From NCBI GenBank assembly GCA_035628055.1, contig DASPKO010000311.1, forward strand, positions 1 through 13,889: DNA of 13,889 nucleotides, written 5' to 3'. Of the stretch, positions 6,646-12,481 are shown one piece after another. This DNA is from DASPKO01 sp035628055 (GTDB lineage Bacteria > Planctomycetota > Phycisphaerae > Phycisphaerales > UBA1924). How positions within the stretch are numbered: the first letter of the stretch is position 1; every line of letters begins with the position of its first letter. Position numbers and translations under genes: made by a program. Under the pieces are notes generated by a model. The model did not search any database. It had not been told where the DNA came from and saw only the letters and a program-made list of their open reading frames with translations.

Positions 6646-6866
6646 ACCAGCCACTGCGGGGGGAGCTTGGCATTGGTGCCGCGGGCGTGGCAGATGCCCG
6701 CCGCCGTGCCGCCGCTCGCGTCCCTCATCTCAAAGTCGCTGTACCCGCCCATGTCCACGGGGGCGACGGTCCACCCGACGACCTTGGCATAGAACCCGGC
6801 GAGGCTCTCGGCGTCGGGCACGGTGAGGTCGTGCCAGGCCACGGCTCCGAAGCGCGGCGCGGTCAT
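6453..6866 (-). CDS. VOC family protein (glyoxalase/bleomycin-resistance fold)
   Basis: A 137-residue vicinal-oxygen-chelate protein. The first beta-alpha-beta-beta-beta unit is MTAPRFGAVAWHDLTVPDAE with SLAGFYAKVVGWTVAPVDMG (1-40), and FEMRDASGGTAAGI follows. The second unit is WLVYIVVPDVREAARRCADLGGTVLDGP and FCAIRDPAGAVAALFEEP (72-124). His12 is at the usual first metal-ligand position. The glyoxalase I ligand set is incomplete, so it resembles the single-metal or structural VOC proteins common in bacteria, and its substrate is unknown. The start is firm: GAGGAGG lies 6 nt upstream. Residues from about 74 to the end overlap the convergent DUF4287-SRPBCC frame. Because the overlapped part is conserved VOC fold, this strand is the constrained one. 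It follows mlaE by 58 nt on the same strand and could be co-transcribed, but has its own strong ribosome-binding site. Confidence 0.9.
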   Translation of the reverse strand: MTAPRFGAVAWHDLTVPDAESLAGFYAKVVGWTVAPVDMGGYSDFEMRDASGGTAAGICHARGTNAKLPPQWLVYIVVPDVREAARRCADLGGTVLDGPRPLAGGTFCAIRDPAGAVAALFEEPRDTGAVASPTSSA

Positions 6867-6870
6867 GGGG

Positions 6871-6879
6871 CTCCTCCTC
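6871..6879 (-). promoter_or_regulatory. Strong ribosome-binding site of the VOC gene
   Basis: The minus strand reads GAGGAGGAG, with the GGAGG core ending 6 nt before the ATG at 6866. This is the strongest Shine-Dalgarno site in the window and fixes the VOC start. Confidence 0.75.
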
Positions 6880-6891
6880 GGCGGCGGCGCG

Positions 6892-6908
6892 CGGGGCCTT
6901 CGGCCCCG
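6892..6908 (-). terminator. Perfect GC hairpin downstream of mlaE
   Basis: CGGGGCC-TTC-GGCCCCG is a perfect 7-bp stem with a 3-nt loop, starting 16 nt beyond the mlaE stop on the minus strand. There is no T-run after it, so it may end or stabilise the mlaE transcript, or sit in the 5' leader of the VOC gene just upstream of its ribosome-binding site. Confidence 0.35.
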
Positions 6909-6924
6909 TCCGGGTGGCGCCCCG

Positions 6925-7764
6925 TCACACCAGCTCCAGGGCGTAGAAGACCGCGGTGAAGATGAGATCCGCGATGATGATGGCGACGATCGACTGGACC
7001 ACGGTGAGTGTGGTGGCGCGCCCGACCCCGGCCGCGCCCCCGGTCACGCGCAGGCCGTTGGTGCAGGCGATCGCCCCGATGAGCATGCCGAAGACCAGGG
7101 CCTTTCCCCACCCGGTGAGGAAGTCCACGAGCTTGACCTGGCGGAGGGTGTTGTCGATGTACTTGCCGAAGGGGATGTCCAGGGCCACCGCCCCGGTGAT
7201 CATCCCGCTGAAGATCGCCACCAGGTCGGAGATGACCGCGAGGCAGCCCATGGCGGCGATGGTTGCCAGCACGCGCGGGATGACCAGGAAGCGGACGGGG
7301 TTGAGGGCGTGGGCCTCGAGCGCCTCGATCTCCTCCCCCACCACCATGGTGCCGATCTCGGCCGCGATGGCCGCGCCGGCGAATCCGGTGAGCACGATCG
7401 CGGCGATCAGGGGCCCGAGCTCGCGCAGCACCGCGACGCCGGTGATGTTCGCGACCAGCTCGCGCTGCCCGAACTGGTCCAGGGGCGGGGCCATCTGCAG
7501 GACCAGGATCAGCCCGACGCAGCCGCTCACCAGCGAGATGATGAAGATCGAGCGCACGCCGACGCGGACGAGCTGCGAGATGATCGCCGGGCGTCCCAGG
7601 CGGACCCGGCGCTCGGTCATCCAGCGGCGGATCCACCCCATCACCGCCACCAGAAGGTTGGTGACCGCCCCCACCTGCTCGAGCGTGTCCAGGGCGCGCT
7701 GGCCCACCCCGGCGACAGCGGCGGTGAGGCGGCGGGGCGGCTGCGTTGGTCCGGGCTCCGCCAT
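6925..7764 (-). CDS. mlaE: MlaE-family ABC transporter permease
   Basis: Inner-membrane permease of 279 residues, of the MlaE/YrbE family that moves phospholipids or other lipids between membranes as part of the MlaFEDB ABC complex. About five hydrophobic segments follow an amphipathic N-terminal helix: roughly 68-92, 108-132, 160-194, 220-237 and 256-278. The family signature is intact: VAVLRELGPLIAAIVLTGFA then GAAIAAEIGTMVVGEEIEAL (110-149), with the E-I-G-T-M core, followed by NPVRFLVIPRVLAT (155-168). The start at 7764 is preceded by a TAGACT box at 9 nt, with no Shine-Dalgarno site. Upstream on the same strand, 62 nt away, is a STAS-domain gene, which recalls MlaB. No ATPase (MlaF) or MCE-domain protein (MlaD) is in the window; they may be encoded elsewhere, as the genes downstream are unrelated. 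Confidence 0.93.
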   Translation of the reverse strand: MAEPGPTQPPRRLTAAVAGVGQRALDTLEQVGAVTNLLVAVMGWIRRWMTERRVRLGRPAIISQLVRVGVRSIFIISLVSGCVGLILVLQMAPPLDQFGQRELVANITGVAVLRELGPLIAAIVLTGFAGAAIAAEIGTMVVGEEIEALEAHALNPVRFLVIPRVLATIAAMGCLAVISDLVAIFSGMITGAVALDIPFGKYIDNTLRQVKLVDFLTGWGKALVFGMLIGAIACTNGLRVTGGAAGVGRATTLTVVQSIVAIIIADLIFTAVFYALELV

Positions 7765-7773
7765 GGGGCGCCG

Positions 7774-7779
7774 AGTCTA
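7774..7779 (-). promoter_or_regulatory. Candidate -10 box (TAGACT) of mlaE
   Basis: On the minus strand TAGACT ends 9 nt before the mlaE ATG at 7764, the same arrangement as at dut. It implies that mlaE can be transcribed separately from the STAS/kinase pair upstream, with a leader of about 3 nt. Confidence 0.4.
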
Positions 7780-7789
7780 GCGGGGAGGC

Positions 7790-7810
7790 GCCCGGAGGGT
7801 GCCCCCGGGC
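7790..7810 (-). terminator. Weak hairpin after the STAS gene
   Basis: GCCCGG (7790-7795) and CCGGGC (7805-7810) give a 6-bp stem with a 9-nt loop, 16 nt beyond the STAS stop codon and just before the TAGACT box of mlaE. There is no T-tract. Given the local GC content, chance is a real alternative. Confidence 0.22.
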
Positions 7811-7826
7811 CCCGGCGATCGGTCCG

Positions 7827-8180
7827 TCAGCCCTCGAGGGCCGCCTGCGCGTCGGGCTTGATGGTGAAGACCGTGTCCAGGCGGGCGATCTCGAAGATCG
7901 AGCGCACGCGGTCGGTCAGGCCGCACAGGGCCATCCGCGTGCTGTTCTTGCGGGCGATCTGCATGGCCTCGACGAGCGTCGCGACTCCCGAGCTGTCCAT
8001 GTAGGGCACCTGGGCCAGGTCGACCACCATGCGGGCGGGCTTGCCGGCCTGGACCTGGCGCAGGGCCTGGCGCAGCACGGGCGAGGCGGTCAGGTCGACG
8101 TCGCCCATGGGCGTCACCACGACCCCTCCACCCCGGTTCTCCCACCGGACCGTGAGCGTGTCGCCGGAAAACTCAGCCAT
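7827..8180 (-). CDS. STAS-domain anti-sigma factor antagonist (SpoIIAA/RsbV-like)
   Basis: A 117-residue single STAS domain. In partner switching, such proteins bind and sequester an anti-sigma kinase when unphosphorylated, and are inactivated when the kinase phosphorylates a conserved serine. Here PMGDVDLTASPVLRQAL (24-40) is the N-terminal strand-helix block, and VVDLAQVPYMDSSGVATLVEA (52-72) carries the phospho-site, Ser64 in D-S-S-G by comparison with SpoIIAA Ser58. The C-terminal CGLTDRVRSIFEIARLD is also typical. Its first 8 bases (ATGGCTGA) overlap the end of the upstream kinase gene, so translation is probably coupled and the two products are likely partners. An MlaB-like role is the alternative, because mlaE follows 62 nt downstream; the intact D-S-S-G serine and the overlap with the kinase favour the regulatory role. 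No sigma factor is in the window. Confidence 0.9.
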   Translation of the reverse strand: MAEFSGDTLTVRWENRGGGVVVTPMGDVDLTASPVLRQALRQVQAGKPARMVVDLAQVPYMDSSGVATLVEAMQIARKNSTRMALCGLTDRVRSIFEIARLDTVFTIKPDAQAALEG

Positions 8181-8727
8181 GGGAGCCCCCCGCGGCGCCG
8201 GACTTGGCCGGGGCCGGGCACGGACAGGCCGTCCCGGCCGCGTGGGCGCCGTTGGGCTCGTGCCCGCCTCCGGGATGGTCGACGCGTTTCTTGATCATGG
8301 TCAGCCGCATGCCCTTGCCGGAACGCTTCTCGTAGGCCACCTCGTCCATCACGGCCCGGATGATGTGCACGCCCAGGCCCCCGGGGCGGACGTCCTCGAG
8401 GTTCCGGCTGCGGATCGTCTCCGGGTCTACCTGCCGGGCCTCGTCCTCGATAACGATCTTGAGCGCCTCGGTCGGGTTGGTGCTGGACCCGGGGACCGCC
8501 ACCCCGCCGACGGGGATGAGCCCGATCCAGATGGGGCGGTCCAGGGACCGACCGTAGCCGTGCCGGATGACGTTGCACAGCGCCTCGTCCACCGCGAGGG
8601 CGATCTGCCCGCACGCCTCGTCGGAGAAGCTCAGCCGGCGCGCCACCGCGGCCACCATCTCCCGCGCCCCGCTGAGGTACAGCGGGTTGCTCAGCATCTC
8701 GATGCGGATTTCGGGGCGTTCGTTCAT
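8173..8727 (-). CDS. RsbW/SpoIIAB-like ATP-binding serine kinase (HATPase_c_2)
   Basis: A 184-residue GHKL-fold protein of the anti-sigma-factor/serine-kinase family that would phosphorylate the STAS protein encoded next to it. The N-box is IALAVDEALCNVIRHGY (42-58), with the Mg-coordinating Glu48 and Asn52 pattern. The second glycine box is GGLGVHII (116-123), and the final strand RLTMIKK closes the domain near 147. The first glycine box reads EDEARQVDP (94-102), where the usual D-x-G has become D-E-A, a relaxed form. Residues 62-86 are a loop inserted between the N-box and the next strand. A 35-residue tail after 149 is Gly/Ala/Pro/His-rich with a Cys-Pro-Cys-Pro unit (168-171), outside the fold and of unknown role. 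It ends inside the STAS start (8-base overlap) and follows the HEAT lipoprotein gene by 54 nt. The sigma factor or other output target is not in view. Confidence 0.88.
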   Translation of the reverse strand: MNERPEIRIEMLSNPLYLSGAREMVAAVARRLSFSDEACGQIALAVDEALCNVIRHGYGRSLDRPIWIGLIPVGGVAVPGSSTNPTEALKIVIEDEARQVDPETIRSRNLEDVRPGGLGVHIIRAVMDEVAYEKRSGKGMRLTMIKKRVDHPGGGHEPNGAHAAGTACPCPAPAKSGAAGGSHG

Positions 8728-8781
8728 GCGGGCGTTCGCCGGAGTCTCCCACGGTCGGACGGCTTGGTCGTGTCGGTCGGC

Positions 8782-9147
8782 TTACTCCGCGGGGGGCTCG
8801 GGCGCCTCCGGTTCGGGAGGGGGCGCGGGCGCGCCCGACTTGTACCATGCTTCCCATCGGTCCGCCGCCGCCCGCCGCTCCTGTTCGGGCGCCGCGTGCT
8901 CGTACCCCATGGTCGTCCCGGTCATGTCTCTCAGGGCAAGGACCGCGAACAGGCGCACGGCCGGGTCGTCGCTGTCGAGCAGGGTGATGAGGTTGGGGAT
9001 GCTCCGGCGGTCGTCGCTGGCAACGGCCCGCTCCAGGGCCCGCAGGCGGGTTCCCGGGTCCGGCGCCTCGAACGTCGGCTCGGGGCGCGAGCAGCCCACC
9101 GGGCCCAGGCCCACGAGGATGGCGACCGCGCAACGCACGATCGTCAT
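8782..9147 (-). CDS. Small HEAT-repeat putative lipoprotein
   Basis: A 121-residue exported protein. Residues 1-18 look like a short signal sequence ending at GLGPVGC-S, so Cys19 is a probable lipidation site, although the -3 residue is Pro rather than the usual Leu and the lipobox is therefore imperfect. Residues about 31-77 hold one HEAT-type helical repeat, with SIPNLITLLDSDDPAVRLFAVLALRDMTG as its core; these repeats act as protein-interaction scaffolds. AAPEQERRAAADRWEAWYKSG (85-105) is a helix often seen after such repeats in planctomycete lipoproteins. The last 16 residues are a Pro/Glu-rich tail. It is first in a minus-strand run followed 54 nt later by the RsbW-like kinase, and is divergent from guaA across only 51 bp. 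No specific function can be assigned; an envelope-associated binding role is inferred. Confidence 0.75.
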   Translation of the reverse strand: MTIVRCAVAILVGLGPVGCSRPEPTFEAPDPGTRLRALERAVASDDRRSIPNLITLLDSDDPAVRLFAVLALRDMTGTTMGYEHAAPEQERRAAADRWEAWYKSGAPAPPPEPEAPEPPAE

Positions 9148-9158
9148 AGTATGCCCGG

Positions 9159-9176
9159 GACGGGGGTACGCCCGTC
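9159..9176. promoter_or_regulatory. Short dyad in the guaA/lipoprotein divergent region
   Basis: GACGGG (9159-9164) and CCCGTC (9171-9176) are a 6-bp inverted repeat with a 6-nt spacer, in the middle of the 51-bp gap between two divergent start codons. It could be an operator or simply GC-rich chance. Neither gene shows a clear promoter or Shine-Dalgarno site in this gap. Confidence 0.2.
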
Positions 9177-9198
9177 GAGCCCGATCGCCCGGCCCACC

Positions 9199-10806
9199 AT
9201 GCCCACCGCCAACACACCCGTGACCACCCCGAGCGGCGCCCCGCGACTAGCGCACGCCGAGCCGGTCCTGATCCTGGACTTTGGCGGCCAGACCGCCCAG
9301 CTCATCGCGCGGCGCGTGCGCGACGCCGGGGTGTATTCCTACCTGGTGGCGCCGAGCATCTCCCCGGCGGAGGTTCGCGCCCTGGCGCCCAAGGGGCTGA
9401 TCCTCTCGGGGGGCCCGGCGAGCGTGTACGAGCCCGGGGCTCCCACCTTCGATCCGGCGCTCCTGGACCTGGGCATTCCCGTCCTGGGCATCTGCTACGG
9501 GATGCAGCTCGCCTGCCGGTTTCTCGGCGCCGAGGTGCGCCGGGCCGCGCGGCGTGAGTTCGGCCGCGCCCATCTGACCGTCACCGACCGGAGCGACCTG
9601 CTCAAGGCCGTGCCCGAGAAGACGGTCGCGTGGATGTCGCATGGCGACCAGGTCTTCGGGATCGAGTCCGCGCCGGCGCGCTTCGAGGTCCTGGCCTCGA
9701 CGCCCACCTGCCCGGTCGCCGCGGTGCGCAGCACCGAGCGCGGGCGGGTCTTCTACGGCGTCTTGTTCCACCCCGAGGTGACCCACACCCCGCACGGGGT
9801 CGACGTGCTCCGGAACTTCCTCTTCGAGGCCTGCCGCTGCACGGGATCCTGGAAGATGGCGGACTTCGCCGAGGCGGCCGTGCGCGACATCCGCGCCCGC
9901 GTGGGCACGGCCGGCGTGGTCTGCGGTCTCTCCGGGGGCGTGGACTCGTCGGTGGCCGCCGCGCTCATCCACCGGGCCATCGGCGACCAGCTCACCTGCT
10001 TCTTCATCGACACGGGGCTCCTGCGCCTGGGCGAGCGCGACCTGGTCGAGACCACGTTCCGCGACCACTTCAGCATCCGCCTCCGCGTCGTGGACGCGGG
10101 CGCCCAGTTCCTGGGAGACCTCCGCGGCGTCACGGACCCCCAGGAGAAGCGCCGGCGCATCGGGCACCGCTTCGTGAGCGTCTTCCGCGAGGCCGCCCGG
10201 GACCTGCCGGGCGCCACCTTCCTCGCCCAGGGCACGCTCTACCCCGACGTCATCGAGTCCGGGCACGGGCATGCGGGGCAGTCGGCGAACATCAAGCTGC
10301 ACCACAACGTCGGGGGCCTCCCGGAGGACCTGGGGTTCCACCTGCTCGAGCCCCTGCGCGACCTGTTCAAGGACGAGGTCCGCCGCCTCGGTGAGGTCCT
10401 CGGCGTGCCCGAGGCCATTGTCTGGCGGCACCCCTTCCCCGGACCCGGCCTGGCGGTCCGCGTGCTCGGCGAGGTGACCGAAGAGAAGCTCCGCGTGCTC
10501 CGCGAGTGCGACGAGATCCTGCTCGAAGAGATCGTCGCCGCCAACCTGTATCGCTCGACGAGCCAGGTCTTCGCGGTGCTCCTGCCCGTGCAGTCGGTGG
10601 GCGTGATGGGCGACGGCCGCACCTACGAGAGCGTCGTGGCGGTCCGGTCGGTCGACACCCAGGACTTCATGAGCGCCGACTGGTCGCGCCTGCCCTATGA
10701 CGTGCTGGCCACGATCTCGAGCCGCATCATCAACGAGGTGCGCGGCGTCAACCGCGTGGTCTATGACATCTCCAGCAAGCCCCCCGCGACCATCGAGTGG
10801 GAATGA
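9199..10806 (+). CDS. guaA: GMP synthase (glutamine-hydrolysing)
   Basis: Last step of GMP synthesis: converts XMP to GMP with ATP and glutamine-derived ammonia, in the cytosol. The 535 residues are full length (E. coli 525), with the usual layout. The class I glutamine amidotransferase (about 22-210) has the nucleophile Cys99 in GICYGMQL and the catalytic pair His191/Glu193 in FHPEVTHT. The N-type ATP pyrophosphatase (about 218-410) has the P-loop LSGGVDSS (244-251). The C-terminal dimerisation and XMP-binding domain includes WRHPFPGPGLAVRVLGE and ends SKPPATIEWE, the family terminus. The oxyanion segment reads DFGGQTAQLIARRV where many species have DFGSQ. The start at 9199 leaves about 20 residues before the first strand. 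The open frame extends far upstream, but that part is antisense to other genes. An epimerase gene starts 49 nt downstream, probably separate. Confidence 0.98.
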   Translation: MPTANTPVTTPSGAPRLAHAEPVLILDFGGQTAQLIARRVRDAGVYSYLVAPSISPAEVRALAPKGLILSGGPASVYEPGAPTFDPALLDLGIPVLGICYGMQLACRFLGAEVRRAARREFGRAHLTVTDRSDLLKAVPEKTVAWMSHGDQVFGIESAPARFEVLASTPTCPVAAVRSTERGRVFYGVLFHPEVTHTPHGVDVLRNFLFEACRCTGSWKMADFAEAAVRDIRARVGTAGVVCGLSGGVDSSVAAALIHRAIGDQLTCFFIDTGLLRLGERDLVETTFRDHFSIRLRVVDAGAQFLGDLRGVTDPQEKRRRIGHRFVSVFREAARDLPGATFLAQGTLYPDVIESGHGHAGQSANIKLHHNVGGLPEDLGFHLLEPLRDLFKDEVRRLGEVLGVPEAIVWRHPFPGPGLAVRVLGEVTEEKLRVLRECDEILLEEIVAANLYRSTSQVFAVLLPVQSVGVMGDGRTYESVVAVRSVDTQDFMSADWSRLPYDVLATISSRIINEVRGVNRVVYDISSKPPATIEWE

Positions 10807-10814
10807 TCCGACGC

Positions 10815-10834
10815 CGGGCGCGGCCGTGCGCCCG
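10815..10834 (+). terminator. Hairpin after guaA, possible terminator
   Basis: CGGGCGC-GGCCGT-GCGCCCG is a perfect 7-bp stem with a 6-nt loop, 8 nt after the guaA stop. TCCCCTCC follows instead of a T-run. It most likely marks the guaA transcript end, ahead of the epimerase start at 10856. Confidence 0.38.
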
Positions 10835-10855
10835 TCCCCTCCGCGACCGAAGACC

Positions 10856-11812
10856 ATGCACGACCGACTCCTGCGCCTGGCCCCCCGCTGCTCCGGCGCG
10901 ACCGCGCTCATCACCGGCGGGGCGGGGTTCATCGGCTCGCACCTGGCGGCGGCGCTGGTCGGCCTCGGGGCCCGCGTGCGCATCCTCGACGACCTCTCGG
11001 GTGGGTTCCGCGAGAACGTGCCCGATGGGGCGGAGCTGATCGAGGCCTCGATCCTCGACGACGCGGCCCTGCAGCGGGCCATCTCCGGGTGCCGCTGGGT
11101 CTTCCACCAGGCGGCGATGGTCTCGGTGCCCCAGAGCGTGGAGCAGCCGGGCGAGTGCGTCCGCGTGAACGTCGAGGGGACCCAGCGGGTCCTCAGCGCC
11201 GCGGTGCGCGCGGGGGTGGCGCGGGTCATGTTCGCGGCCTCGGCGGCGGCTTACGGCAACGAGCCGACGCTCCCCAGCCGCGAGAGCCATCTGCCCGACT
11301 CCTGGTCGCCGTACGCGATGAGCAAGATCGCCGGCGAGCACCTGCTGCGGACCTTCGCCCGCTGCTACGGGTTGAGCACGGTGAGCCTGCGCTACTTCAA
11401 CATCTTCGGGCCCCGCCAGAACCCCGACTCGCCCTACGCCGCGGTGATCTCCGCCTTCGTGCGGGCCTTGCAGTCCGGCAAGCGGCCCACGATCTTCGGG
11501 GACGGCACCCAGACCCGCGACTTCACCCACATCGACAACGTGGTGCTGGCGAACCTGCTGGCAGCGACGAGCGAGCGCCCGCTGACCGGCGAGATGATCA
11601 ACATCGGCACGGGGGTGCGGGTGAGCCTGCTCGACGTGCTCGAGCAGCTCGGGCGCGTCCTGGGGATCAGGCCCGACCCCGTCTTCGCCCCGCCGCGAGC
11701 CGGGGACGTGAGGCACTCCGTGGCGGACATCGCCCTGGCGCGCGAGCTGCTGGGATACGAGCCGATCGTGAGCTTCGCGGACGGGATCGCCGGAACCCTC
11801 GCCACCGCGTGA
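10856..11812 (+). CDS. NAD-dependent nucleotide-sugar epimerase (GalE/WbpP-like extended SDR)
   Basis: A 318-residue extended short-chain dehydrogenase/reductase that probably inverts C4 of a UDP-sugar for surface polysaccharide synthesis. The Rossmann loop is TGGAGFIGSHL (20-30), followed by the acidic end of strand 2, ILDDLSGGFREN. The catalytic triad is intact: Ser129 in FAASAAAYGN (aligning with E. coli GalE Ser124) and Tyr153/Lys157 in YAMSK. SLRYFNIFGPRQNPDSPYAAVI (177-198), GDGTQTRDFTHIDNVV (215-230) and RAGDVRHSVADI (281-292) are typical of UDP-Glc/UDP-GlcNAc 4-epimerases and related decarboxylase-like SDRs. The start at 10856 lacks a strong ribosome-binding site but gives the normal short N-terminus. 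Its stop lies 16 nt from the stop of the convergent methyltransferase, and the minus-strand genes beyond are glycan genes, so it likely serves the same pathway. The substrate is not determined. Confidence 0.9.
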   Translation: MHDRLLRLAPRCSGATALITGGAGFIGSHLAAALVGLGARVRILDDLSGGFRENVPDGAELIEASILDDAALQRAISGCRWVFHQAAMVSVPQSVEQPGECVRVNVEGTQRVLSAAVRAGVARVMFAASAAAYGNEPTLPSRESHLPDSWSPYAMSKIAGEHLLRTFARCYGLSTVSLRYFNIFGPRQNPDSPYAAVISAFVRALQSGKRPTIFGDGTQTRDFTHIDNVVLANLLAATSERPLTGEMINIGTGVRVSLLDVLEQLGRVLGIRPDPVFAPPRAGDVRHSVADIALARELLGYEPIVSFADGIAGTLATA

Positions 11813-11828
11813 GCGGCCGCTGCGGCGG

Positions 11829-12467
11829 CTACGGCGTGTCCCCCGCCAGCACCATCGACTTCCACAGCCAGGGCAGGCGGCCCGCCCCGCGGAACCGGAT
11901 GTTCACGAACCCCGCCTCGGCGAGCAGGTTCGCCAAAGTCCGCCGGCTCCAGAACTTGATGTGCCCGCCGTCCCACATCGGGTCGTGGTGCCGGTCCCAG
12001 TGGTTGGTCGCCGCGAGCATCACGTTCTTGAGGTAGCCGTGGTACGGGGTGGAGCAGATGAGCCGCCCGCCGGGGCGGAGCGAGGCGAAGCAGGCCGCCG
12101 CCCACGCCCGCGGGTCGTAGAGGTGCTCGACGACCTCGGTGGAAAGGACCACGTCGAAGGGGTCCTCGCCGAGCCGCTCCAGCACGTCACGCTCGGCGGC
12201 GAGGCGCTCGAAGCGGGCCCCCGGATGGCTGCGCCGGGCGATCGCGATTCCTTCATCCGAGGTGTCGACGCCCACGCAGCGGTAGCCGCGCTCCAGCAGA
12301 CGCCCGCACCAGTACCCGTTGCCGCAGCCCACGTCGAGCACGCGCGGGTGCGTGCCGGGCGGAGGAAGGAGCGCGTGGATCGCCGGCCCCAGGTACGGCG
12401 CGGTGCAGAGCCCGGCGGCGGACGAGTAGCCGAACTCCGGCACGTGGGTGGTGGCGGTCTCTGGCAT
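11829..12467 (-). CDS. SAM-dependent methyltransferase, polysaccharide-cluster type
   Basis: A 212-residue class I methyltransferase. The SAM-binding loop is VLDVGCGNGYW (43-53), the acidic residue ending strand 2 is Asp68 in GVDTSDEGI, and strand 4 carries FDVVLSTEVVEHLYDP (104-119), a ubiquinone/Methyltransf_11-like pattern. LRPGGRLICSTPYHGYLKN and the C-terminal WDGGHIKFWSRRTLANLLAEAGF resemble methyltransferases found in O-antigen and capsule clusters. The acceptor is unknown; methylation of a glycan or lipid-linked sugar is inferred from the acetyltransferase 11 nt upstream and the glycosyltransferase before that. The start at 12467 is chosen because the longer open frame upstream is only an alternative frame of those two genes. 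A TAGTCT box 8 nt before the ATG overlaps the stop codon of the preceding gene. There is no Shine-Dalgarno site. Confidence 0.87.
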   Translation of the reverse strand: MPETATTHVPEFGYSSAAGLCTAPYLGPAIHALLPPPGTHPRVLDVGCGNGYWCGRLLERGYRCVGVDTSDEGIAIARRSHPGARFERLAAERDVLERLGEDPFDVVLSTEVVEHLYDPRAWAAACFASLRPGGRLICSTPYHGYLKNVMLAATNHWDRHHDPMWDGGHIKFWSRRTLANLLAEAGFVNIRFRGAGRLPWLWKSMVLAGDTP

Positions 12468-12475
12468 GGAGCGGG

Positions 12476-12481
12476 AGACTA
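12476..12481 (-). promoter_or_regulatory. Possible internal -10 box (TAGTCT) before the methyltransferase
   Basis: TAGTCT on the minus strand ends 8 nt before the ATG at 12467 and includes the TAG stop of the acetyltransferase gene. Because the stop codon supplies half of the box, this is the weakest of the five TAnnCT sites. Confidence 0.25.

Noticed and set aside
8029..9198. In-frame upstream extension of guaA
   Set aside because: It lies antisense to the STAS, kinase and lipoprotein genes and has no GMP synthase homology; the real start is near 9199.
9247..11229. 660-codon minus-strand open frame opposite guaA and the epimerase
   Set aside because: The opposite strand encodes two unmistakable conserved enzymes. 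The product is repetitive Arg/Gly/His/Glu noise from mirrored codon bias.
11812..11821. Perfect palindrome AGCGGCCGCT between the epimerase and methyltransferase stops
   Set aside because: Ten bases of self-complementary GC-rich sequence are expected by chance here, and the 16-nt gap shows no further symmetry.
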